Below, piece after piece: positions 1 to 8,934 of a DNA stretch of 42,351 nt. A model generated the notes under the pieces. That model had not been told where the DNA came from. It ran no database searches and saw only the letters and a list, made by a program, of their open reading frames with translations. How positions within the stretch are numbered: the stretch's first letter is position 1; every line of letters begins with the position of its first letter. The stretch comes from Lacticaseibacillus songhuajiangensis (GTDB taxonomy: Bacteria; Bacillota; Bacilli; Lactobacillales; Lactobacillaceae). Made by a program: the position numbers and the translations under genes. The DNA lies in assembly GCF_003946025.1 (NCBI RefSeq), contig NZ_RHNR01000019.1, positions 1 to 42,351 of the forward strand. Reading direction: 5' to 3'.

Positions 1-187
1 ACGGTCTGTGTTTTGATCCGGCGTTTGAATGAGCGGTCGCTCGGTATCTGTGGTATTCTCCACTCATTAACGTGTCGACCACCGGAGTTGCCGACCCCAC
101 CGCCTTGCGGCGTTGTGAAAGCTGCTTAAAGTGCAGGTCGCACCCTTGCGGGCGCGGACTTACGCTGACGGACAGCGACAACGCCAA

Positions 188-736
188 CTATGCCTTCTCA
201 ATCATGCGCAGTGCACCTTCCAGCCACTGCTTGTAGTCGCGCTCACGCTGCAGTGCGTGGTCGAGGATAAGGAAGTGCCCAAAATGTGCCTGCCGCTCGG
301 CTTCACTACCAAACAATAACTGCCGGCGCATCTCGAGGTGGGCAATCTTTTCAATGTGCACGTTCAGCTGTTCGCGCAGCATCCCCGGAAGCCGGCTATC
401 ACTGGCAGAATCGATGAAGTAAAGCTTCAGCACGAACTCATCCTTACTGGCCGCCAGCTCTGGCGTTGGGGTCGCAATCCAGGTCGACAGCGCCGAACGT
501 CCTGCTGGGGTGATGTGGTAGAGTTTCTTCTCCAATTTTGTGCCTGCAACTGTCCGCTCGTAGTCAATAAGGCCCTGTTCCTGCATCCGCGCGAGCAGTG
601 GGTAAATCTGGCTGTGTCCCGCCTGCCAGAATTCGCCGATTTCGTCCGTGAATGCCTGCGTCAGATCATAACCCGTGCGGTTTTCCTGTGCGAGCAAGCC
701 CAGAATGATGAATTGTAATTTACTGCGTGTTGCCAT
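188..736 (-). CDS. padR: PadR family transcriptional repressor of phenolic acid decarboxylase
   Basis: This 182-residue protein has a PadR-type winged helix in about residues 1-90 (LGLLAQENRTGYDL, then HSQIYPLLARM and a wing ending in LYHITPAGR). A helical C-terminal dimerisation region follows (about 95-180, with WLEGALRMIEKA at the end). In the family, PadR represses the phenolic acid stress response and is released when p-coumaric or ferulic acid accumulates. It is divergent from padA across a 110-bp gap that holds a PadR-box-like palindrome, which is the classical arrangement. The ATG at 736 opens directly onto the conserved N-terminus, so no other start is needed. The function call rests on the family and on the neighbour; nothing looks truncated. 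Confidence 0.93.
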   Translation of the reverse strand: MATRSKLQFIILGLLAQENRTGYDLTQAFTDEIGEFWQAGHSQIYPLLARMQEQGLIDYERTVAGTKLEKKLYHITPAGRSALSTWIATPTPELAASKDEFVLKLYFIDSASDSRLPGMLREQLNVHIEKIAHLEMRRQLLFGSEAERQAHFGHFLILDHALQRERDYKQWLEGALRMIEKA

Positions 737-752
737 TATTTTGCACGCTCCC

Positions 753-781
753 TTGACTCATTATGATTCTGAGTATACACT
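753..781 (+). promoter_or_regulatory. padA promoter
   Basis: TTGACT (753-758) is a good -35. The -10 is either TATACA (774-779, 15-bp spacer) or TACACT (776-781, 17-bp spacer). It faces padA and lies just upstream of the PadR box, so a bound repressor would cover the early transcribed region. Confidence 0.5.
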
Positions 782-800
782 AATCCCTGTCGTTAAATAT

Positions 801-816
801 ATGTCTATATTTACAC
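801..816. promoter_or_regulatory. PadR operator box
   Basis: ATGT, eight bases, then ACAC (801-816) is one base off the ATGT-N8-ACAT PadR box known from lactic acid bacteria and Bacillus. It lies between the padA promoter and the padA ribosome binding site, where a repressor would be expected to bind. Confidence 0.65.
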
Positions 817-846
817 GTTGATAATTACATGATTGGAGAAAACAAT

Positions 847-1386
847 ATGACTGACAAAAAGTTTGCAACACTCGATGATTTTCTTGGCACCCACTTTATC
901 TACACCTACGATAACGGTTGGGAATACGAATGGTACGCAAAGAACGACCACACCGTTGACTACCGCATTCACGGCGGCATGGTCGCCGGCCGCTGGGTGA
1001 AGGATCAAGAAGCGAACATTGTGATGCTCGTTCCTGGTATCTACAAGATTGCCTGGACGGAACCAACCGGTACCGACGTCGCGCTGGACTTCATTCCAAA
1101 TGAAAAGCGTCTCAACGGGACCATCTTCTTCCCGAAGTGGGTTCAGGATCACCCAGAAATCACCGTCACCTTTCAAAACGAGCACATTGACGTCATGGAA
1201 GAAGCACGCGAAAAGTACGAGACCTACCCTAAGTACGTTGTGCCTGAATTCGCGCACATCACCTACATGGGCGATGCGGGTCAGAACAACGATGAAGTCA
1301 TCGCCGAAGCCCCTTACGAAGGCATGACCGATGACATTCGTGCTGGCAAGTACTACACCAGTGACTACAAGCGCATCAAGAAGTAA
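847..1386 (+). CDS. padA: Phenolic acid decarboxylase
   Basis: This cytoplasmic cofactor-independent enzyme decarboxylates p-coumaric, ferulic and caffeic acids to vinyl phenols. The 179-residue sequence follows the lactobacillar enzyme almost word for word from memory: [20 protein letters not shown] near the N-terminus, [39 protein letters not shown], and near the end [11 protein letters not shown]. The Tyr pair in [13 protein letters not shown] and the Arg/Glu of the beta-barrel active site are present. I chose ATG 847 because GGAG (835-838) lies 8 nt before it; an earlier in-frame ATG at 829 would place that GGAG inside the coding region. Expression should be controlled by the divergent PadR. 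A strong terminator follows directly. Confidence 0.96.
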   Translation: MTDKKFATLDDFLGTHFIYTYDNGWEYEWYAKNDHTVDYRIHGGMVAGRWVKDQEANIVMLVPGIYKIAWTEPTGTDVALDFIPNEKRLNGTIFFPKWVQDHPEITVTFQNEHIDVMEEAREKYETYPKYVVPEFAHITYMGDAGQNNDEVIAEAPYEGMTDDIRAGKYYTSDYKRIKK

Positions 1387-1429
1387 TTAAACGTACATCA
1401 CACAGGTTACTTGATTCACAACCGTAAAA

Positions 1430-1472
1430 AAATGGCCGCAATTTCCGATGATTGGAAATTGCGGCCATTTTG
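1430..1472. terminator. Bidirectional Rho-independent terminator
   Basis: A 16-bp perfect stem (AATGGCCGCAATTTCC, 1431-1446, pairing with 1454-1469) has a 7-nt loop and A/T runs on both sides. It ends padA on the plus strand and can also serve the convergent HAD gene's surroundings. Confidence 0.9.
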
Positions 1473-1530
1473 CGTTCACTCATTCTATTTGAGGTTGACA
1501 AGTCTGTCGTTGTGACGCGTACGCGTTGCT

Positions 1531-2340
1531 TTACAACGCGTGTTCCCGAATCGCTTTGGCGACCCCGTCGTCAACGTTCGTCGCGGTGACGACTTGTGCG
1601 GCTGCCTGCACTGCCGGAATCGCATTACCCATTGCGATACCCGTACCCGCGGCCTGAATCATCGACAGGTCATTTTCACGGTCACCGATGGCCATCACCT
1701 CTGTCATGGAGAGTCCGAGGTACTTGGCCAGGGTAGTGACAGCCTTGCCCTTGCTGACGGACTTGTTCATGAATTCCAGGAAGAACGGTTCCGAGTTAAC
1801 GATGTAGTAGTCATCGTAAAAGGTAGCTGGAATCCGCTTCGTGGCCTTTGCCAGCAGCTTGGGATCATCAATTAGCATCACCTTGACGAAAGATTTATCC
1901 GCCGGAAAGCTGTCTGGCAGCCGGTAGAACAGTGGCATGTCCACGAGGTAGGCCTCGCGCACAGTGTACTTGGAAATGTCCGCATTGGCGGTGTAAAGCT
2001 GCGTCTCATCGAGCACGTGGGCGTGCACGCCGAGTGCATCCGCTAGGTCCTGAATACGCCGGTAATCTGCGTAGGTGATGGTTTCAGCCACGACCGCTTT
2101 GCCAGTATCCGTGTGCTGCACCATCGCCCCGTTACAGGAAATCGCAAAATCACCCGGGTCAGTCAAGTGCAACTGCTGCAAAAATTTGCGCACACCGGTC
2201 AGTGGCCGCCCTGAACACAGCACAACCTTGATGCCCGCGGCCTTGGCCTCCGCAACAGCCGCAATTGTGGCCGGATTCAATTCCTTCTGGTCATTCAGCA
2301 AGGTGCCATCCAGGTCGATGGCGATGAGTTTAATTGCCAT
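1531..2340 (-). CDS. Cof-type HAD-IIB sugar-phosphate phosphatase
   Basis: This 269-residue soluble phosphatase belongs to the YidA/Cof group of the haloacid dehalogenase superfamily. Visible motifs are I with DLDGTL (residues 9-14; Asp9 nucleophile, Asp11 acid/base), II with LCSGRP (41-46), III with the Lys in SVSKGKA, and IV with GDRENDLSM near residue 217. The cap domain between motifs II and III is the large alpha/beta type typical of Cof proteins. Substrates in this group are mostly sugar phosphates or flavin/PLP phosphates; the sequence does not say which. ATG 2340 is preferred because AAGGAG precedes it; a longer frame to 2415 would overlap the kinase gene. It starts 13 bp after the histidine kinase stop, so it is probably the last gene of that operon. 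Confidence 0.9.
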   Translation of the reverse strand: MAIKLIAIDLDGTLLNDQKELNPATIAAVAEAKAAGIKVVLCSGRPLTGVRKFLQQLHLTDPGDFAISCNGAMVQHTDTGKAVVAETITYADYRRIQDLADALGVHAHVLDETQLYTANADISKYTVREAYLVDMPLFYRLPDSFPADKSFVKVMLIDDPKLLAKATKRIPATFYDDYYIVNSEPFFLEFMNKSVSKGKAVTTLAKYLGLSMTEVMAIGDRENDLSMIQAAGTGIAMGNAIPAVQAAAQVVTATNVDDGVAKAIREHAL

Positions 2341-2353
2341 GAATCTTTTCTCC

Positions 2354-3760
2354 TTATGGTTGATCCGTCCGCCACAGTTCAAGCTTGAAGCGACTGCCCC
2401 GTGGGTGATTGTCACTCACGGTGATCTCGGCATCATTGAGTGCGGCCAAGCGCGCAACGATGGCTAGACCGAGGCCGGTGCCCGCAATTTTCTTGGAGCG
2501 CGAGCTATCCACGCGGTAGAAGCGGTTGAAAATTTTGGCCTTGTCCACGTCACTGATTCCCATCCCCTCGTCGCTCACAGTCATGAAGACCTTGTCGCCT
2601 TCGGTTTGCACATTGACCGTGATGGTACTGTCTGCCGGTGAGTACTTGCTGGCGTTGTTCAGCAGTGCTATGAGGATTTGCTCGACGCTTTCCTCGTTGC
2701 CCAGGGCCCAAACGTTGGTGACACCAATTAGCAGCAGCTCCTGCGGCAATTGCTCCTGGTAACGCGCAGCAACCGCGTGGCACAGCGCCGAAACGTCAAA
2801 GGGCGCGGCCTCCAATTTGGCGTGATCCATGCGCGACAGCTGCAGCAAGCTCTCAATCAGATGCTGCATCTTGAGCGATTCTTCGGAGATTGTCGCCAGC
2901 GACTGCGGCACAATTTCCGGATGCTGCTCACTGTGGCGCTGAATCAGTTCGATATGGCCACGGATGGCGGCCAGTGGTGTTCGCAACTCGTGCGAGGCGT
3001 CCGAGACGAACTGGTGCTCCCGCGTCAGCTGACTGTTCAGCGAATCCAGCAGGCGGTTGAACTCAATGGTCAGGTCGTGCACTTCCAGAGGTTCGGTCGG
3101 CACCGGCAGTGCTTGACGCACGGTGTCGCTATCTTTTTGCGCAATACGGTGACTGGCCACCGTTAGGTCCACCAGTGGCTGGTTCAGCCGCCGCGCCAAA
3201 ATGGTGATGAGCCAAATGCCAATCAGAATGCCGAGCAAGGAAATGCTAACGATGACTTCCAGAATCAGCTTAAAGAGCTCCACCATGTTGTTCAGACTTA
3301 ACCACACTTCGTAACGGACGTGGGTGTTCTTCTCGTACACTTCGCTCTTGGTGGCGTGGTAGTAAATTCCCTGATCTGGCTGGTACTGAATATTGCGCAT
3401 CAGAGACCAAGTACTGAGTTGGTCGTTCAAAAAACGCTTGGTACGGTGCGAATAGTAATAGCGCGTTTTGCCTTTACTGCGCACAACGACGCGCACAAAA
3501 GTATTGTGCGTGTTGATCGACGCCGTGTCCCGCCAGTAATCCCAGTCGGGCTTGTAATCTGAAAAGGATTTTTGCAAAACGCCCAGCAGCTGGGTCGCGT
3601 CTTCGCGCTTGTTGCGCTCCAGATGGTAGCCAACAACGCTGACGGTTGCCATCGACACAATCAGCATCAATGGGACCAAGATTCCGATGTAGGTGCGCGC
3701 CATTCGGGACGCGCTGGAGCGGGGCTTCGCTGCCTTGGCGCTTTTTTCTGTCCTAGCCAT
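2354..3760 (-). CDS. Two-component sensor histidine kinase
   Basis: This membrane sensor kinase has about 468 residues. It has a first membrane segment at about 24-45, an extracytoplasmic domain of some 115 residues and a second membrane segment at about 162-188. A HAMP linker comes next, then a HisKA dimerisation/phosphoacceptor motif (SDASHELRTPLAA, His about 257) and a HATPase domain with N box NNASKYS, G1 DEGMGI, F box IFNRFYR and G2 GTGLGLAIV. The layout matches the ArlS/CiaH-like class. ATG 3760 overlaps the response regulator stop by 8 bp, showing translational coupling. A TTG at 3775 would also be in frame but lacks a spaced Shine-Dalgarno. The signal it senses cannot be read from the sequence. 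Confidence 0.93.
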   Translation of the reverse strand: MARTEKSAKAAKPRSSASRMARTYIGILVPLMLIVSMATVSVVGYHLERNKREDATQLLGVLQKSFSDYKPDWDYWRDTASINTHNTFVRVVVRSKGKTRYYYSHRTKRFLNDQLSTWSLMRNIQYQPDQGIYYHATKSEVYEKNTHVRYEVWLSLNNMVELFKLILEVIVSISLLGILIGIWLITILARRLNQPLVDLTVASHRIAQKDSDTVRQALPVPTEPLEVHDLTIEFNRLLDSLNSQLTREHQFVSDASHELRTPLAAIRGHIELIQRHSEQHPEIVPQSLATISEESLKMQHLIESLLQLSRMDHAKLEAAPFDVSALCHAVAARYQEQLPQELLLIGVTNVWALGNEESVEQILIALLNNASKYSPADSTITVNVQTEGDKVFMTVSDEGMGISDVDKAKIFNRFYRVDSSRSKKIAGTGLGLAIVARLAALNDAEITVSDNHPRGSRFKLELWRTDQP

Positions 3761-4442
3761 GTTGCACGTCCTCAAGCACGTAGCCTACGCCACGCACGGT
3801 GTGGATTAGTTGCGGTTGGCCACTCAGTTCGATTTTACCGCGCAGGTAGCGAATGTAGACGTCGATAATATTCGTTTGGCCGGCGTACTGCTCGCCCCAC
3901 ACCATGTCGAGCAGTTCATCACGCGTCAGCGTCTCGCCGGCGTGCTGCATGAGCACTTGCAGTAGCTTGAACTCACGCTGCGTGAGCTGGGTCTGCTGAC
4001 CGGCGCGCGTGACCTGCCGCGTTTTGGTGTTCAGCTGCAAGTCCCCAACCGTGTACGCCGCAGCGATTTCGCGGTGCTTGCGGCGCAGAATCACGCGCAG
4101 ACGCGCCAGCATTTCTTCGATTTCAAAAGGCTTGGTGATGTAGTCGTCGGCACCATTGTCGAGGCCGGCAACCTTATCCCCGACATAATCACGGGCGGTC
4201 ATCATGATGATGGGAATATCATCGTGGCGACGGATGCGGCGCATGACTTCAAGACCGTCTAGTTCGGGAATCATCCAGTCGAGAATAATTAGCGACAGGC
4301 TGTCCTTATTCTCAGCGTAAGTTGCCAGCGCCTCCGTGCCGGTCGCAGCGGTCAGGACGGTATACCCCTCAAACTGCAACTCCGACTGCATGTAGGTCCG
4401 CAGCCCGTCCTCATCTTCAACCAACATTACCGTTGCACCCAT
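3753..4442 (-). CDS. OmpR/PhoB-family response regulator
   Basis: This 229-residue DNA-binding regulator is the partner of the overlapping kinase. The receiver domain (about 1-118) has the acidic pocket EDED (9-12), phosphoacceptor Asp55 in LIILDWMIPELDG, the switch Thr in MMTARD and Lys104 in TKPFE. The C-terminal winged helix (about 130-229) shows LTQREFKLL, LTRDELLDMVWG and IHTVRGVGYVL, which are hallmarks of the OmpR group. ATG 4442 follows GGAGG with 8-nt spacing. It is closest in appearance to ArlR-type regulators of Gram-positive bacteria, but target genes are not identifiable here. Confidence 0.93.
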   Translation of the reverse strand: MGATVMLVEDEDGLRTYMQSELQFEGYTVLTAATGTEALATYAENKDSLSLIILDWMIPELDGLEVMRRIRRHDDIPIIMMTARDYVGDKVAGLDNGADDYITKPFEIEEMLARLRVILRRKHREIAAAYTVGDLQLNTKTRQVTRAGQQTQLTQREFKLLQVLMQHAGETLTRDELLDMVWGEQYAGQTNIIDVYIRYLRGKIELSGQPQLIHTVRGVGYVLEDVQHG

Positions 4443-4582
4443 GTTGTGTTCCTCCAAAAGTCATTTCTTCACTAGCACTCAGCTTAGCACGTCTTTTTTT
4501 ATCCAGTGACTTTGCGCGACCGTTTTTTCTCAAAATTAAGCAACTGCGCAGTTCCGTAAGAACTGCCGCCAACCCAGCGGCT

Positions 4583-5479
4583 TCAGTCCGTGCTCGTTGC
4601 CAGCGCGCTCAATTCTTCTGGTCGGTAGTCCCCACTCGTCAGCCAGCCAATCTCAACCCCATAGGGCGCGTGCATGTGTTTCTTGTCAGGCCCTACAAAC
4701 GGAGTCTCCAGAATCTTCGGAATTGCGGTCAACTGCGGATGGTTCGCAATGGCATAGAGCGCGTCAAAACCAATCGTCCCCGCGCCAATGTTAGCATGGC
4801 GGTCCTTACCCGCACCGCGTTCGTTCTTGGAGTCGTTGATGTGGATGATGCTGAGTTTGTCCAAGCCCACCGTGTGGTCAAACTCGTTCAGCACACCGTC
4901 GAAGTCATCGCGCACATTGTAGCCGGCGTCGTTCATGTGGCAGGTGTCCATCGTCACCCGAATTTTGTCTTGCAACTCGACTTGGTCGATGATGGCGGCC
5001 AGTTCTTCAAAACTGCGGCCCACCTCGGTGCCCTTGCCGGCCATGGTTTCCAGCGCAATGGTCACAGTCTGGTCCGCACTCAAAATTGCGTTCAAGCCGC
5101 GCGCAATCTGCGCAATGGCTGCATCTGCGCCCGCTCCCACGTGCGCACCAGGATGAAATGGCATCGTGTAAGCATGAAGTGCGTCCGCCCGCGCCACCTC
5201 CTCGCGCATGAACTGGACAGCGAAATCGTAGTTCCCAGGCTTGGTCGTGTTCCCGAGGTTGACGATGTACGGCGCGTGGATGACGAGGTGGCTCAGACCG
5301 CCAGCCGCCATGGCGTCTAGGCCCTCGGGAATGCGCATCTCGCTGACATCCTTACGGCGCGTGTTCTGCGGCGCCCCCGTGTAGAACTGCAGGCTCGTGG
5401 CTTTGTAACTCACGGCCTGTGCGACGGCCCCGGGGAACATCCCCTTACCGGACATACTGACGTTGGCACCAATTAACAT
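4583..5479 (-). CDS. nfo: Deoxyribonuclease IV (apurinic/apyrimidinic endonuclease)
   Basis: This 298-residue TIM-barrel enzyme of base excision repair cleaves 5' to abasic sites using three metal ions, in the cytoplasm. The N-terminus LIGANVSMSGKG and LQFYTGAPQNTRRK are typical. Metal ligands are visible in HLVIHAPYIVNLGN, MPFHPGAHVGAG, IALETMAGKG, VTMDTCHMNDAGY, IIHINDSKNERGAGKDRHAN, IGAGTIGF and ILETPF. The length matches the family. ATG 5479 follows AGGAGG. A 140-bp gap separates it from the downstream regulator gene, so co-transcription is possible but not shown. Confidence 0.95.
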   Translation of the reverse strand: MLIGANVSMSGKGMFPGAVAQAVSYKATSLQFYTGAPQNTRRKDVSEMRIPEGLDAMAAGGLSHLVIHAPYIVNLGNTTKPGNYDFAVQFMREEVARADALHAYTMPFHPGAHVGAGADAAIAQIARGLNAILSADQTVTIALETMAGKGTEVGRSFEELAAIIDQVELQDKIRVTMDTCHMNDAGYNVRDDFDGVLNEFDHTVGLDKLSIIHINDSKNERGAGKDRHANIGAGTIGFDALYAIANHPQLTAIPKILETPFVGPDKKHMHAPYGVEIGWLTSGDYRPEELSALATSTD

Positions 5480-5677
5480 GACGACTCCTCCTATATATTA
5501 TGGCGTGTAATTATCTTCAGTTTAGCATTTCGGCGAAAGCCTTTGTTATCTGAATTGTGGATTGCTAGAAGTCAACCACCTTTTGATGTTGCTTCTTAGA
5601 ATAAACATTTCTTATGATTTATGTCACACCCGCGAATTACGCCACAACCACGCGGGTTTGCGCCGTTATCTGAGAAA

Positions 5678-5705
5678 TTCACAGTTTTTGCTCAGTTTTT
5701 ATAAA
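5678..5705 (+). promoter_or_regulatory. Candidate dlt operon promoter
   Basis: TTCACA (5678-5683), a 16-bp spacer and TATAAA (5700-5705) lie about 60 bp upstream of dltX, in an AT-rich stretch between the divergent nfo and dlt genes. No regulator site was recognised. The rest of the 285-bp gap shows no open frame of note. Confidence 0.5.
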
Positions 5706-5764
5706 TAGCAGCAACTAGGCGGCTTCCGTAAACTAAGAAACATCGTTAAGGGAGGTTTAACCCA

Positions 5765-5911
5765 ATGACCAAGCAGAAATTCCGGGACATTCATCCCGTT
5801 TGGGACTTTATCATCCGCACCGCGATTGCCACCGCCATTATTGTGGTACTTGTTTACCTCTACAGCTACCGCGGTGTTTCGGGCGCGCACTTCATTTACA
5901 ACGAATTCTAG
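5765..5911 (+). CDS. dltX: Teichoic acid D-alanylation small membrane protein DltX
   Basis: This is a 48-residue protein with a single membrane helix (about residues 14-33, FIIRTAIATAIIVVLVYLYS), a short basic N-terminus and the conserved C-terminal ending FIYNEF. In current models, that C-terminal motif takes part in passing D-alanine across the membrane between the DltB channel and DltD. The gene begins at ATG 5765 after GGGAGG (spacing about 8) and ends 21 bp before dltA, as in other Firmicutes operons. It is too small for many gene finders, but motif, position and ribosome binding site all agree. Confidence 0.92.
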   Translation: MTKQKFRDIHPVWDFIIRTAIATAIIVVLVYLYSYRGVSGAHFIYNEF

Positions 5912-5932
5912 CCCATCACGGAGGAAGAAATT

Positions 5933-7459
5933 ATGACCACCAGCATCATCAAACAAATTGATCAAATTGGGACGGCCCATCCGGACTGGCCCGCCTACGA
6001 CTATAACGGCAGCATCAGCACGTACGGCGACCTCAAAACGGCTTCCGATGCTATCGCGGCCGACATCACCGCCCGCCAGCTCGACCGCAACCGGCCCGTC
6101 ATGGTCTACTCTGACCAGACTTTTGCCACCGTCGCGGCGTTCATCGGTATTGTTAAGTCCGGCCACGCGTACATCCCCGTGGACACGCACTCACCGAGCG
6201 AGCGCCTAACCATGATTAATGAGATTGCCCAACCGGTGCTGACCGTGGCGACCAAGGAACTGCCCGTTAAGCTTGGCATTCCGGTCATCACGCCGAGCGC
6301 CCTAGACAGCCTCGTCCACTCACTGGACACCACCACACCGCAAAACTTGAAGCCAGTTACCGGCGCCGAAAACTTCTACATTATCTTCACCTCCGGCACC
6401 ACCGGCCAGCCCAAAGGTGTGCAGATTAGCCACGACAACCTGCGTAGCTTCAGCGACTGGATGTTTGACTTCCGCTTGCCGGACCGCCCGCGTTTTCTCG
6501 TGCAGGCCCCCTACTCTTTTGACCTGTCCGTCATGAGTTTGTACCCAACGCTTCTGGCCGGCGGCACGCTCGTCGTACTGCCTAAGGAAGCCACAGCTAA
6601 TCTCGGCGACATGTTCAAACTGCTGCCGCAATTGCGCCTGGACGTTTGGGTGTCCACCCCGTCCTTCATGGCAATGTGCCTGCTCGATCCCACCTTCGAT
6701 GCGGCGCACCACCCGCAGTTGCAGCAGATTTACTTCTGCGGCGAGGAACTCACCCACCAGCTAGCCGCCAAAATTCTGACGCGCTTCCCGAACGTGGCGC
6801 TTTACAACACCTACGGCCCGACCGAGGCCACCGTCGCGGTGACGGCAGTGCAGATTACGGACGAACTACTTGACCGTTATGCTCGCCTGCCAATCGGTTA
6901 CAGCAAGGCCGACACCAAGATGTCCCTGCGTCCCGGCACGATTCGCGAAGAAGACGGCCAGCAGGTCGGCGAACTACTTATTAGTGGGCCAAGCGTTTCG
7001 GCGGGTTACATTAACCGGCCCGAGAAGACGGCCAGCGTGTTCAGCACCGAAGATGGCCGCCGCACTTACGCGTCCGGTGACCTGGGCTTTCTCGACGAGC
7101 ATGGCCTCATCTTCTACCGCGGCCGGACCGATTTCCAAATCAAAATGAACGGCTACCGCATCGAACTAGAGGAAGTGAACCACTACCTCAACGGTTCTCA
7201 ATACATTAAGCAGGCTGTGGCCGTGCCGAAGTACAACCAGGACCACAAGGTCAGCCAACTGCTTGCCTTCGTTGTTCCCACCGAAGATGCCAAATTATCC
7301 GGTCTTGAGCTCACCCGCGCCATCAAGGCGGAACTGGCCGGGCAGATGATGGACTACATGATTCCGCAACGTTTCGTCTACCGCGAGCAGCTGCCGCTCA
7401 CGCAGAACGACAAGGTCGCGGTTAAACTGCTGATTAGCGAGGTTAACAACCATGCCTAG
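5933..7459 (+). CDS. dltA: D-alanine--D-alanyl carrier protein ligase DltA
   Basis: This 508-residue cytoplasmic adenylation enzyme activates D-alanine with ATP and loads it on the phosphopantetheine arm of DltC. ANL-superfamily motifs are clear: the P-loop FTSGTTGQPKG (152-162), an A5 region NTYGPTEATVAV near residue 292, the hinge GDLGFLDEHGLIFYRGRTD and the A8 motif QIKMNGYRIELEEV, with the catalytic Lys in DKVAVK near the C-terminus. A GGAGG ribosome binding site precedes ATG 5933. The end overlaps dltB by 8 bp, indicating translational coupling. The length is normal for the family. Confidence 0.97.
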   Translation: MTTSIIKQIDQIGTAHPDWPAYDYNGSISTYGDLKTASDAIAADITARQLDRNRPVMVYSDQTFATVAAFIGIVKSGHAYIPVDTHSPSERLTMINEIAQPVLTVATKELPVKLGIPVITPSALDSLVHSLDTTTPQNLKPVTGAENFYIIFTSGTTGQPKGVQISHDNLRSFSDWMFDFRLPDRPRFLVQAPYSFDLSVMSLYPTLLAGGTLVVLPKEATANLGDMFKLLPQLRLDVWVSTPSFMAMCLLDPTFDAAHHPQLQQIYFCGEELTHQLAAKILTRFPNVALYNTYGPTEATVAVTAVQITDELLDRYARLPIGYSKADTKMSLRPGTIREEDGQQVGELLISGPSVSAGYINRPEKTASVFSTEDGRRTYASGDLGFLDEHGLIFYRGRTDFQIKMNGYRIELEEVNHYLNGSQYIKQAVAVPKYNQDHKVSQLLAFVVPTEDAKLSGLELTRAIKAELAGQMMDYMIPQRFVYREQLPLTQNDKVAVKLLISEVNNHA

Positions 7460-8669
7460 CATGCAGCCATACGCGAACCCGCGCTACTTCGTCATTCTCA
7501 TTGCCGCCCTGTTGCCGGTCATCATCGGCTTACTGCGTGGGCGGCGCCACCGCAACTACGAGAGCTTCGTCGCCTTGATCTTCATCATCGCGATGTTTGG
7601 TGGCGACAAATGGCAACAGGGAGTCGCCCTGATTGCCTACGTCATCTGGCAGCTGCTGCTCGTGGTCTGCTACGGCAAATACCGGCAAACTAAGAATGCT
7701 GGGCCAATTTATTACACCGTTTTACTCGCGAGCATTGCACCGCTGGCCATCGTCAAACTCACCCCGGTATTCAGCCCGCAGCCGAGCTTAATTGGTTTTC
7801 TGGGGATCAGTTACCTGACCTTTAAGTCGGTACAAACCGTCATGGAACTGCGCGACGGCACCATCAAGCAGATCGACCCGCTGTTCTTCCTGCGTTTCCT
7901 GTTGTTCCTGCCGACCATCTCCAGTGGTCCAATCGACCGCTACCGGCGCTTTGCAAAAGACTACAACGGCGTGCCAAAGCAGGATGAATACCTCGAGATG
8001 CTGCGTAAGGGTGTGCGCTACCTCTTCCAAGGCTTCGCCTACAAATTCATCATTGGTTACGTCTTTGGCACCTTGATGTTGCCGCGCGTGGCCCACATGG
8101 CCCTCATGCAACGTAGCGCAATGGGCGGCACCGGCATTTCCTGGGCGCTTGTTGCCTACATGTACGTCTACAGCATGTACCTCTTCTTTGATTTTGCCGG
8201 TTACAGCTTGTTCGCACTGAGCATCTCGCAATTCTGCGGCATCAACACACCGGTCAACTTCAACCAGCCGTTCAAAGCCAAGAACATCAAGGATTTCTGG
8301 AACCGTTGGCACATGAGTTTGTCCTTCTGGTTCCGCGACTTCGTCTTCATGCGGGTCACCTTCATGATTATGAAGAAGCGCTGGTTCAAAAACCGCGTGC
8401 GCGTCTCCCAGTTGGCCTACCTGATCAACTTCCTGGTCATGGGTTTCTGGCACGGCGTCACCTGGTACTACATCGTTTACGGCTTGTTCCACGCCGGCGC
8501 CATTATCATCAACGATTACTGGCTGCGTTACAAAAAGGGCAAAAGCCTGCCTAGCAACCGCTGGACCGGTGCCCTGGCCATCTTCGTTACCTTCAACGTC
8601 GTCTGCTTCAGCTTCCTGATTTTCTCAGGCTTCCTGAACACGCTGTGGTTCACCCACGCCATTCGTTAA
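7452..8669 (+). CDS. dltB: D-alanyl transfer membrane protein DltB (MBOAT)
   Basis: This 405-residue polytopic membrane O-acyltransferase sits in the cytoplasmic membrane and passes D-alanine from DltC-phosphopantetheine toward the outer face. It has about eleven hydrophobic segments. The MBOAT signature regions are FWNRWHMSLSFWFRDFVF and the invariant His in MGFWHGVTWYY (near residue 334). The conserved SGPIDRYRRF loop is also present. It overlaps the end of dltA and is followed by dltC after 31 bp. Confidence 0.96.
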   Translation: MPSMQPYANPRYFVILIAALLPVIIGLLRGRRHRNYESFVALIFIIAMFGGDKWQQGVALIAYVIWQLLLVVCYGKYRQTKNAGPIYYTVLLASIAPLAIVKLTPVFSPQPSLIGFLGISYLTFKSVQTVMELRDGTIKQIDPLFFLRFLLFLPTISSGPIDRYRRFAKDYNGVPKQDEYLEMLRKGVRYLFQGFAYKFIIGYVFGTLMLPRVAHMALMQRSAMGGTGISWALVAYMYVYSMYLFFDFAGYSLFALSISQFCGINTPVNFNQPFKAKNIKDFWNRWHMSLSFWFRDFVFMRVTFMIMKKRWFKNRVRVSQLAYLINFLVMGFWHGVTWYYIVYGLFHAGAIIINDYWLRYKKGKSLPSNRWTGALAIFVTFNVVCFSFLIFSGFLNTLWFTHAIR

Positions 8670-8700
8670 CACATTCGCATTTAATAAGGAGAAATAGATT

Positions 8701-8934
8701 ATGGACACGAAAGAAACCGTATTGAACATTTTGCAAGAACTCACTGGTGAAGATTTGCACGACAAGATGGACGAAGACATCTTCGCCACCGCCCTCCTAG
8801 ACTCCATGGACACGGTGCAGATGGTGCTGGAACTGGAAGAGCAGTTGGGGGTGCAGATTCCGGTGTCCGAGTTCGACCGCGACCAGTGGTCCACAGCCAG
8901 CAAAATCACCGCACAAGTTGAGGCCCTTCAGTAA
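8701..8934 (+). CDS. dltC: D-alanyl carrier protein DltC
   Basis: This 77-residue acyl-carrier-like protein carries D-alanine as a thioester. The phosphopantetheine attachment site is Ser35 in LLDSMDTVQ. The rest is a short acidic four-helix bundle typical of carrier proteins (MVLELEEQLGVQIPVSEFD). AAGGAG lies before ATG 8701. The stop TAA shares one base with the dltD start (TAATG). Confidence 0.96.
   Translation: MDTKETVLNILQELTGEDLHDKMDEDIFATALLDSMDTVQMVLELEEQLGVQIPVSEFDRDQWSTASKITAQVEALQ

Noticed and set aside
1..187. Possible gene or repeat at the left edge
   Set aside because: Only short frames and weak GC-rich hairpins are present, with no match to the structured modules elsewhere in the window.
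829..846. Earlier ATG for padA
   Set aside because: It would put the GGAG ribosome binding site inside the gene; ATG 847 has correct spacing and fits the family N-terminus.
4322..5320. 332-codon open frame on the plus strand
   Set aside because: Lies antisense to nfo, whose product is fully conserved; biased composition in a GC-rich gene keeps the opposite strand open.
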